Positions 53,032-60,231 of a stretch of 64,000 nucleotides of DNA are shown one piece after another. The translations under genes and the position numbers were made by a program. The notes beneath the pieces were generated by a model that ran no database searches, had not been told where the DNA came from, and was given only the letters and a program-made list of their open reading frames with translations. This stretch comes from Emcibacter sp. GTDB lineage: Bacteria > Pseudomonadota > Alphaproteobacteria > Sphingomonadales > Emcibacteraceae. Numbering within the stretch: position 1 is the first letter of the stretch; every line of letters starts with the position of its first letter. The stretch lies in the NCBI GenBank assembly GCA_021741205.1, contig JAIOYI010000002.1:62001-126000 (forward strand), given 5' to 3'.

Positions 53032-54071
53032 TTATTCTCCCCAAACATATAATCAACAATAGCCGCCACACCGCCACGAATAGGATCGCAAACGGGCAGA
53101 TTGATCCTTTTGCTTAAATCTGACATATAGGTCTTAGCCTCATTTTCTGTAAGTTTAGATGTATTTACAGCAACACCAACCACCTTAGCATTAGGGTTTG
53201 TTAATTGAGCGGCCTCAACATTACGTCTCATGACCGTTTCAATATCTGGCAAAAGAAAACCTTCCATATGGCTCGTGTGGGTGCGCAAAGGATCATGACA
53301 AATTACAAGCGCATCGGGTTGGCTGCCATGAAGAAGCCCCAAAGACACGCCAGCATATGCGGGATGAAATAGCGAGCCTTGCCCCTCGACCAAATCCCAA
53401 TGATCCACATCATTAGCAGGACTTATTAACTCTGCGGCGCCTGATATAAAATCCGCAACAACCGCATCAACGCTAATGCCTGAACCTGCAATCAATATTC
53501 CCGTTTGACCTGTTGCTCGGAATGTGGCCTTCATACCCCTATCTTGCATTTCTTTTGCGAGCGCAAGAGCCGTATATTTTTTACCAATAGCGCAGTCTGC
53601 CGCCACGGTGAGCAATCTTTTTCCAGACCGTTTTTGACCATTGCCCACATTTATTTTCTGTGTGGTTTGTCGCACGTCATAGAGCGTACGGCCATATTTT
53701 TTGGCAGTCTCACGCAAAATTTCAATATCATTCAATCTGGTATGAAGACCAGCCGCAATATCTAGTCCCGCTTCTAATGCCTCACACAAGGTTTCTATCC
53801 AGCTGTCGGGGATAAATCCGCCGAGATTGGCTACCCCAATAACCAATGTACCAATATTATATTTTTCCTTGGCTTCACGCGGGGTCATATTTTCTAACCC
53901 AAGATCAATTTTGCAATCACCCAACCGTATTTGCCCCTTACATTTATCTGGGCACCATTGCAAAATACCAAAGGCCGTTTTTGCAAGCTCTTCGTCGTTT
54001 GTATCGCCAAGGAATAAAAGATAAGGTGTTTTTAATTCTATTAATTTATTTGTCATTGTCATCACTCTCAT
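53028..54071 (-). CDS. dgcN: DgcN-like D-glutamate N-acetyltransferase (DUF1611)
   Basis: A 347-residue DUF1611 protein. Nucleotide-binding-like loop AADCAIGKKYTALALA near residue 160, GQTGILIAGSGI, DLVEGQGSLFHPAYAG near 225 and VICHDPLRTHTSHM: all conserved in the family. Marine proteobacterial DgcN acetylates D-glutamate for catabolism, with the racemase DgcA next. It lies 22 bases after an enolase-superfamily racemase gene. ATG 54,071 is the frame start; M at 54,059 (fifth codon) is also possible. Confidence 0.8.
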   Translation of the reverse strand: MRVMTMTNKLIELKTPYLLFLGDTNDEELAKTAFGILQWCPDKCKGQIRLGDCKIDLGLENMTPREAKEKYNIGTLVIGVANLGGFIPDSWIETLCEALEAGLDIAAGLHTRLNDIEILRETAKKYGRTLYDVRQTTQKINVGNGQKRSGKRLLTVAADCAIGKKYTALALAKEMQDRGMKATFRATGQTGILIAGSGISVDAVVADFISGAAELISPANDVDHWDLVEGQGSLFHPAYAGVSLGLLHGSQPDALVICHDPLRTHTSHMEGFLLPDIETVMRRNVEAAQLTNPNAKVVGVAVNTSKLTENEAKTYMSDLSKRINLPVCDPIRGGVAAIVDYMFGENK

Positions 54072-54093
54072 TCATGTCACATTTTATATTTAG

Positions 54094-55203
54094 TTATATT
54101 TGGATATTATCTTCTAGTCCAGATGCAGTTATATCAATTTCAGCCCCATGACCCACTGTATCAGGAAGATGAAGCAACCCACCAATTTTATTATCAAAAA
54201 TCACACCGCCTGTCACAGGGTCGCTCTTAAAATGATAACAAGAATCCAGATCAATAAAGGTAATATTAGGTCTTGCCATAGCCAGATGGGCCGCCGCTGA
54301 AAGACCTAACCTGCTTTCTGCAAAACAGCCGATCATACATTTTGCCCCTGCTGCCTCTGCGATGGCATTAATTTTGAGGCCTGTATTAATTCCGCCCGCT
54401 TTGCCAAGCTTTATATTCAAGTAATCTGCGGCGCCAAGTTTGACAAGTTTTAAAGCATCATAATGATCAAAGACACTCTCATCCGCGCAAATCGGCAGAT
54501 CTACCTTATCCCGCAAGCGCGCCATATTATCATAATCCCATACGGCAATGGGTTGTTCTGAGTATTCCAAGTTAAGGGACGCCATGGCCTTAATATTAGC
54601 CACCGCCGTTGGGTAATCCCATCCCTGATTACTGTCCATCTTGATCGAAATATTTGGGCCTGCTAGTTTTCGCACCGCCGCCACATGGGCAACATCAGCC
54701 AGTCCTTGACGGCCCACCTTCAATTTGATGGCATTAAATCCCGCATCAAGAATATTTTTTGCCTGCTTAATGGTTTCTTCAACGCTTTCTTGCAGACCAA
54801 TAGTAAGATCCGTCCTAATCTCACGGCGCTCGCCCCCTAAAAACCGATAAAGAGGCATATTGGCAGCCTTAGCCGCAACATCATATAGAGCCATATCAAA
54901 GGCAGAGCGGATCGAGGGTTCCCCAACCGTAAAGGCATCAATTTCTTTCATGCGTGCATAAGTTGCCAATGCATCCTTCCCCTTAATCAGCTTTGCGAGC
55001 ATTTGAGCCGTCATATAATTGCTTTCCTGACTGTCCCCTGTAATCGGCGCAAAGGGGCTCGCCTCTCCCCAACCATATAAACCGCTCTCGGTCGTGATTT
55101 TAACGGCCACATTACGCGCTGAATCTATCACCCCAAGCGGTACTCTTATAGGCTGGCTCATGGCCACATTCAATTTATAGATATTAATTTTTGTAATCTT
55201 CAT
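54094..55203 (-). CDS. Enolase-superfamily racemase (mandelate racemase/muconate cycloisomerase type)
   Basis: A 369-residue acid-sugar/amino-acid enolase-superfamily enzyme. Catalytic lysine pair in NAIKLKVG near residue 165, metal ligands in SIKMDSNQGWD, LEYSEQPI and PICADESVFD, and second-side lysine in LNIKLGKAGGI near 270. The arrangement fits muconate-lactonizing/dipeptide-epimerase types with racemase or epimerase chemistry. First gene of the dgcN-transporter operon. It is distinct from the 325-residue paralogue at 57,991. Confidence 0.85.
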   Translation of the reverse strand: MKITKINIYKLNVAMSQPIRVPLGVIDSARNVAVKITTESGLYGWGEASPFAPITGDSQESNYMTAQMLAKLIKGKDALATYARMKEIDAFTVGEPSIRSAFDMALYDVAAKAANMPLYRFLGGERREIRTDLTIGLQESVEETIKQAKNILDAGFNAIKLKVGRQGLADVAHVAAVRKLAGPNISIKMDSNQGWDYPTAVANIKAMASLNLEYSEQPIAVWDYDNMARLRDKVDLPICADESVFDHYDALKLVKLGAADYLNIKLGKAGGINTGLKINAIAEAAGAKCMIGCFAESRLGLSAAAHLAMARPNITFIDLDSCYHFKSDPVTGGVIFDNKIGGLLHLPDTVGHGAEIDITASGLEDNIQI

Positions 55204-55236
55204 GTCTATCTCGCATTTTACTTAGAAGTATAAATA

Positions 55237-55250
55237 ACCATGTAATTTAC
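55237..55250. promoter_or_regulatory. Possible operator matching the 13-bp repeats
   Basis: ACCATGTAATTTAC, 13 of 15 positions like the complement ACCATGTATAATTAC of the repeats at 58,995-59,045. It lies 34 bases upstream of the racemase gene and in the promoter region shared with the divergent GntR gene. A common regulator is inferred; chance match in AT-rich DNA is possible. Confidence 0.4.
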
Positions 55251-55370
55251 TATTTGTACAGCCTTATTTTATATTTTAGCTGATTTATATTAAATTATTA
55301 TCACAAAAATATTGAATAATGCCATTTTTCAGTATATGAATACCGCATAAAACAACGATAAGGAAAGTAT

Positions 55371-56057
55371 GTGCCAGAAGTAACTAATCAAAATAATGAT
55401 GCGGATGTTGCCTATGAAATCGTCATGGATGCTATTGTAACGCAAAGACTATCCCCTAGTCAGAAGGTATCGGAAAATATATTAAATGATATGTTTGGGA
55501 TCAGCCGAACCGCCTCAAGAAACCTCATTGAACGCTTGGTAGCCCAACAATTTCTTGTGTCGATTTCTCCAAGAGTGACACAGGTGGCTCCGCTTACCTT
55601 GTTGGAAATAAAACAAAACTTTACATTGCGAAAAATGCTTTTACCAGAAATTGCCGCCCTTACAGGAGACAAAGTCGACTTTGAGAGACTCCATATACTG
55701 AATAATAAAATACAGAGCTTGCTTCCCATCAAAAATGATGATGATGCACTAGAACTTTTAAAAACCAACAAAGAACTCAATTTGACAGTATGTTATCCTG
55801 TTGGTTACCCTCTACTGCTTGACTGGGCGCGTCAACTGGAGGATACGGCAATGCGTATCTATTGGCTTTATACCAAAACCAAAAAAAGCTTTCCCTATTC
55901 CAATGAACAGCAAAACTTTACCTTTAAAGTTATGAAAACAGATGAGCCAAAGAAAATTCAAAAAGTTTTCCATGATATGATCAGTCAAACAGAAGAAAGA
56001 ATTCTGAATGCGATCTTCTCCCATGAACAATTCTATACCCAAGATTTGTTGGTCTAA
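55371..56057 (+). CDS. GntR-family transcriptional regulator
   Basis: A 228-residue regulator. Residues 10-75 form the GntR winged helix (IVTQRLSPSQKVSENILNDMFGISRTASRNLIERL), and residues 85-225 a helical FCD-like ligand domain (FTLRKMLLPEIAALTG). GTG 55,371 is the start, with AAGGA at good spacing. Divergent from the racemase-dgcN-transporter operon, so it probably regulates that operon and perhaps dgcA. The FCD metal residues were not traced. Confidence 0.86.
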   Translation: MPEVTNQNNDADVAYEIVMDAIVTQRLSPSQKVSENILNDMFGISRTASRNLIERLVAQQFLVSISPRVTQVAPLTLLEIKQNFTLRKMLLPEIAALTGDKVDFERLHILNNKIQSLLPIKNDDDALELLKTNKELNLTVCYPVGYPLLLDWARQLEDTAMRIYWLYTKTKKSFPYSNEQQNFTFKVMKTDEPKKIQKVFHDMISQTEERILNAIFSHEQFYTQDLLV

Positions 56058-56069
56058 GAATAGAATCCA

Positions 56070-57953
56070 TTAAACCACTTCACGGACAACTAGATCATAA
56101 TGCACCGTATAGGGCGCTAAAATTTCCGCCACCCGTTTTTCGATTTCCTGAGGCTTTATATTCTTTCCAGCGATTAATTGAATGTGGACATTTGTGCCAA
56201 AAAGCTTGTCCTCACCAACCTTTATATCCGCAACAGATGCCATATCCCGAAGACCATTAAGCTCTTTTGCATATATATTTTTTATGGCGTCCCATTTGAG
56301 TGCAGGCTTAAAGACTTTACCCACAGCCGTTAAAGGAATTTTATCAAGAATAATAATATCTTTTGGTATAGCTGCTTTTTCACCAATATTACGGCGCGCC
56401 CAAGTCATAATATCTTCTGATGATAGGGTCGCATCTTTGGCAATCTCCACGTAGGCAATGGGCACTTCTCCCGCATGGGCATCGGGCCTTCCTACGGCTG
56501 CCACCATGGTGATATCCTTCATTTTATACAGGGCCTCTTCAATCATGGCAGGGTCAATATTATGACCGCCCCGAATGATAAGTTCCTTTTTCCGTCCCGC
56601 AAGCCAGATATAACCATCCTCATCCTGACGCCCAAGATCCCCGCTGTTAAACCAACCATCTGGTAACCAAATCCCCTGATTATGATTATCCTCAACATAT
56701 CCCTTAAAAATACACGACCCCTTAATTGACACCACACCAATTTCATTAATATTGGCATCCCTTAAATAATGACCATCATCGTCCAAAATAGCGATTTTTA
56801 CGAATTGATAAGGTAATCTAAGTCCGATGCTGCCGATTTTTCTTATTCCATGCAGAGGATTCATACAGCAGGCTACCGTAGATTCCGTCAATCCATAGCC
56901 TTCCACAATTTTCAAGCCGCTATAGGCCTCAAATTTATGAAACAGCTCCACACTTAACGGGGCCGCCCCACAGATAACATAATCAAGAGAGGATATATCC
57001 GCATCACCAATCGGCACATTAAGCAACATGGATAAAATCGTAGGCACAGCAGAAAAGAAAGTCGGTTTATAACGGTCTACTATTTTATAAAAATTTTGGA
57101 TGATGGTTGGATCTCTGTAGCCCGAAGGTGATAATAATACCACATGCCCCCCTTTTGAGAGTGGCACCAAGCCCGTCACGATGGTTGCATTGGCATGAAA
57201 CAAGGGCAAGCCCACCATAACCGCATCACTGGGTTTAATATCAATGGTCAGATTAATACAATAAGCGGTTGAAATTTCGTTGTGGTGGGTCCTGCGGGCG
57301 AGCTTTGGAACACCTGTTGTCCCGCCCGTATGGTAAAGCGATGCAATATCATCAGCATTGAATTTTCTGTCAAAGGTTAGTTTCTCACCGTCATAATGAT
57401 CAATCACCTCATCAAAACCCAAAATGCCCCTTTTATCGTCCGATGGCCCCATAATGCGAATAATATGGGTAAGCGACGGAATTTCATCCCGTATAGCCGC
57501 AACCTTTTCCCAAATATCAGTGCCCGCTGTTGCCCCTAAGGCCACAATAATTTTTGTCTTTGCCGCAACACATATATCCCGAATGGCGGATGCCTCAAGT
57601 AACGGATTAACAGGATTTACAATTCCAACCGTCTCTGCCCCCCAGAGAATGTAATGGGTTTCAAGAAGATTAGGCAGCAGATACGTCACAACATCATTTT
57701 TCCCAACACCCAAGTCATGCAGCATATTGGCCGTTTGGCGTATGCGTTTGATGAAGTTTCCGTAAGTCACTTGAACAGGCTGTTCATAAGCCCCACCATT
57801 TGGAAGAAAACTAAGTGCTACGGCATCTTTATTAATCGCCGCCGCCTTATCCAAAAGCTCATAAATATTCTGTTCTGTAAATCGGTCATCAAGAGGCGTT
57901 TTTTCAATTTCCTCAAGATCAGACAAAGTGCGGATGATATTGTGCGTCTTCAT
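56070..57953 (-). CDS. Acyl-CoA synthetase (AMP-forming)
   Basis: A 627-residue adenylate-forming ligase. Phosphate loop YHTGGTTGVPKLARR near residue 210, GYGLTESTVACC near 350, GWFNSGDLGRQDEDGYIW near 437 and the hinge GRKKELIIRGGHNIDP; the C-terminal lysine motif is KVFKPALKW near 560. Long, fatty-acyl-type ligase. It follows the second racemase by 37 bases in the same direction and is convergent with the GntR gene. It probably activates a carboxylate released by this catabolic region; substrate unknown. Confidence 0.88.
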   Translation of the reverse strand: MKTHNIIRTLSDLEEIEKTPLDDRFTEQNIYELLDKAAAINKDAVALSFLPNGGAYEQPVQVTYGNFIKRIRQTANMLHDLGVGKNDVVTYLLPNLLETHYILWGAETVGIVNPVNPLLEASAIRDICVAAKTKIIVALGATAGTDIWEKVAAIRDEIPSLTHIIRIMGPSDDKRGILGFDEVIDHYDGEKLTFDRKFNADDIASLYHTGGTTGVPKLARRTHHNEISTAYCINLTIDIKPSDAVMVGLPLFHANATIVTGLVPLSKGGHVVLLSPSGYRDPTIIQNFYKIVDRYKPTFFSAVPTILSMLLNVPIGDADISSLDYVICGAAPLSVELFHKFEAYSGLKIVEGYGLTESTVACCMNPLHGIRKIGSIGLRLPYQFVKIAILDDDGHYLRDANINEIGVVSIKGSCIFKGYVEDNHNQGIWLPDGWFNSGDLGRQDEDGYIWLAGRKKELIIRGGHNIDPAMIEEALYKMKDITMVAAVGRPDAHAGEVPIAYVEIAKDATLSSEDIMTWARRNIGEKAAIPKDIIILDKIPLTAVGKVFKPALKWDAIKNIYAKELNGLRDMASVADIKVGEDKLFGTNVHIQLIAGKNIKPQEIEKRVAEILAPYTVHYDLVVREVV

Positions 57954-57990
57954 ATTTCTACTCTAATTTTTTCAACTACGCTCATGCGCT

Positions 57991-58968
57991 CTATCCCCAA
58001 AGCTCAGGTGTTGGCAAACTCACCACACCACCATCACCATATTGCAAGGCATGATCCACATCCTGCTTTAAAAATATGGGGCCGTCAATATCAACGAATT
58101 GACAATATTGCCCGATGACATAAGAAGGCGCCATAGACAAAGAAGATCCCACCATATTGCCAACCATCAGACCCTTGCCGTCCCGCTTTGCCCGTTTTAC
58201 AATTTCAAGCCCCTCTGTCAGGCCACCACATTTATCAAGCTTTATGTTGATCACATCATAACGGCGGGCAGCTGTTTCATATTCTGAGGTATCCAGACAG
58301 GATTCGTCAGCGCCCAAGGGAACCGCCGATTTAAAACCCTCCAAGGCCTCATCACCTCCACGGGGCAAAGGTTGTTCTATCATGGATATCCCAAGTCTTG
58401 CCGCAGCGGGCGTATATTCTTTCAATTCTTCAAATGTCCAGCCCTGATTAACATCAACGATTAACGTCACATCGGGACGTGCGGCACGAATAGCCTCTAA
58501 TCGTAGGATTGGCTCATCCCCACTCAGTTTTACTTTTAAATTGGGATATTGCGCATATTGCCTTGCAACTTCGGCCATGGCATCGGGGCTATCAATACCA
58601 ATGGTCGCCACCGATATTAATGTTTTAGGTTTTATCTGCAACAAATCCCAGATAGATGAGCCCTTGCGTTTTGCCTCCAAATCCCAAAAGGCACAGTCCA
58701 AGGCATTGCGTGCCCCGCCCAAGGGCAGCATTGTTTGTATCATATCACGGGTGATACCTGCTCTGATATCATCAATTACGGCCTCTAATTGAGCTATCAT
58801 AGACTCCGCCGTTTCATTTTTATAATAGATACCAACCGCTTCGCCTCGACCTATATAGCCATTATCTTCTAATGTCACACAAACCGTATCGGACGCCGTA
58901 AAAACATGACCTGTGATCGCAAATGGGGCTTTAAGGGGAAAAGACTGTTTTTCAATTTTTATTTTCAT
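57991..58968 (-). CDS. dgcA: Dipeptide epimerase / N-acetyl-D-glutamate racemase DgcA-like
   Basis: A 325-residue enolase-superfamily enzyme with the dipeptide-epimerase length. Catalytic lysines in NLKVKLSGDE near residue 150, metal residues in LIVDVNQGW, MIEQPLP and LGADESCLD, and the other lysine in INIKLDKCGGLTE near 245. This shorter type is the usual partner of DgcN, racemising N-acetyl-D-glutamate to the L form for deacetylation. It is 4 kb away from dgcN, with the ligase gene after it. A 13-bp repeat array lies 27-75 bases upstream of its start. Confidence 0.72.
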   Translation of the reverse strand: MKIKIEKQSFPLKAPFAITGHVFTASDTVCVTLEDNGYIGRGEAVGIYYKNETAESMIAQLEAVIDDIRAGITRDMIQTMLPLGGARNALDCAFWDLEAKRKGSSIWDLLQIKPKTLISVATIGIDSPDAMAEVARQYAQYPNLKVKLSGDEPILRLEAIRAARPDVTLIVDVNQGWTFEELKEYTPAAARLGISMIEQPLPRGGDEALEGFKSAVPLGADESCLDTSEYETAARRYDVINIKLDKCGGLTEGLEIVKRAKRDGKGLMVGNMVGSSLSMAPSYVIGQYCQFVDIDGPIFLKQDVDHALQYGDGGVVSLPTPELWG

Positions 58969-58994
58969 AATGTCATACTCCAGAACATGGCTTT

Positions 58995-59045
58995 TAATTA
59001 TACATGGTAATTATACATGGTAATTATACATGGTAATTATACAAG
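58995..59045. repeat. 13-bp direct repeats upstream of dgcA
   Basis: TAATTATACATGG in three exact copies (58,995; 59,008; 59,021) and a fourth partial one (59,034). They lie immediately upstream of dgcA. A spacing of 13 bp places each unit about 1.25 helical turns apart, so it is likely a regulator array or slipped duplication. The rest of the 58,969-59,191 gap has no other clear element. Confidence 0.85.
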
Positions 59046-59191
59046 AAATATGCCCATGACCAGAGATAAGATAAAAAAATAAAATCAATCCCTCACGTAG
59101 TCATTTCTACGAAGGCAGATATGACAAGGAATAGTGGGGTCATTGATTTTTTCATAATTAGGGCGTAACATTTCGAAAAAGGAGGTTGCCT

Positions 59192-60178
59192 GTGCCCAAA
59201 AAAGCAAAAGAAAAATTTATTCCCAATCCTGAACAGATGGCGTTGATGCCCGATATTTCTGGCAACAGCATCAATGGGTTACATGAAACGGCAGTACGAC
59301 GATCATCGCCTATTTATTGGCAGAGTCCTGAATTAACGCCTTTTGGGCCATTGATGGCATGGTTTTTTAAACAAAGCCCCGATGATGAGCGCATGAAAAC
59401 GGCCCAAGAAAATCGCGCCAAAACACTGGCGAGCGTCATTCCCCCTGTTGCCCCCACACAACAACAAAAAAGCGCCTCGGATTGGCGGCGCTTAATCAAA
59501 GAAATTGGCCTGAAATCTGGCGGTGACATTATTGGCATTGCCAAAATGCAGCCCGAATGGGTGATTGAGACATTTAATATCCCCCAAAAATCCGTCATTA
59601 TGATCGGGGTATCCATGGATTATGATGAATTGAAACATGCCCCCGAAATGCCCGCCGCCGTTGAGGTAATCCGTCAATATGACCGCGGACATAAGGTATC
59701 CAGAGCCATAACCAGTTGGATACATGAACAAGGTTGGGACGCCACATCCCTAGGTGGGTCGGGCAATGTGCCCATTTTATTGATTCCTCCTGCCCTCGCC
59801 TGTGGTTTTGGCGAATTGGGCAAGCATGGCTCTATTATCAACCGAAAATTCGGATCAACCTTACGTTTGGCGGCGGTGGTTACGGATTTGCCCATGGAAT
59901 ATGATACGCCTGATGCTTTTGACGTTGATGATTTTTGTATCAATTGCCGCGCCTGTGAAAATGCCTGCCCACCAGAAGCCATCTCCCCCGCAAAGCACAT
60001 GGTGCGTGGCGTGGAAAAATGGTATGTGAATTTTGATAAATGCCTGCCTTTTTTCAATGAAAATATGGGCTGTGCAATTTGCCTTGCCGCATGCCCTTGG
60101 AGCCGCCCAGGCGTGCCTGATAATTTAATTCGAAAACTTGCCAAGAAAAAGCAAGAAAACCCTACCGTCAAAAATTAA
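59192..60178 (+). CDS. Reductive-dehalogenase-like / QueG-like [4Fe-4S] protein
   Basis: A 328-residue soluble protein. The C-terminal half has two clusters, CINCRACENACPPEAI near residue 250 and MGCAICLAACPW near 290, each with the proline-terminated ferredoxin pattern. The middle (AKMQPEWVIETFNIPQKSVIMIGVSMDY; ALACGFGELGKHGSI) is the pattern of cobalamin-dependent reductive dehalogenases and epoxyqueuosine reductase. No Tat signal or membrane anchor. Frame opens at TTG 59,186, but GTG 59,192 follows GGAGG by 6 bases. Dehalogenase or another cobamide-dependent reduction is possible. Confidence 0.75.
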   Translation: MPKKAKEKFIPNPEQMALMPDISGNSINGLHETAVRRSSPIYWQSPELTPFGPLMAWFFKQSPDDERMKTAQENRAKTLASVIPPVAPTQQQKSASDWRRLIKEIGLKSGGDIIGIAKMQPEWVIETFNIPQKSVIMIGVSMDYDELKHAPEMPAAVEVIRQYDRGHKVSRAITSWIHEQGWDATSLGGSGNVPILLIPPALACGFGELGKHGSIINRKFGSTLRLAAVVTDLPMEYDTPDAFDVDDFCINCRACENACPPEAISPAKHMVRGVEKWYVNFDKCLPFFNENMGCAICLAACPWSRPGVPDNLIRKLAKKKQENPTVKN

Positions 60179-60226
60179 GCCAATAACAAGCCAATAACAA
60201 GTAAGTCAATAACAAGTAAGAAAGAT
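60179..60226. repeat. Short tandem repeats before the acylase gene
   Basis: GCCAATAACAA appears twice and TCAATAACAAGTAAG-like units twice between the two genes. Slipped-strand duplication in a 53-base gap. No function inferred. Confidence 0.6.
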
Positions 60227-60231
60227 CACTC

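Noticed and set aside
58995-59045. CRISPR-like array
   Set aside because: Repeats are only 13 bp, directly adjacent without spacers, and no cas gene is present.
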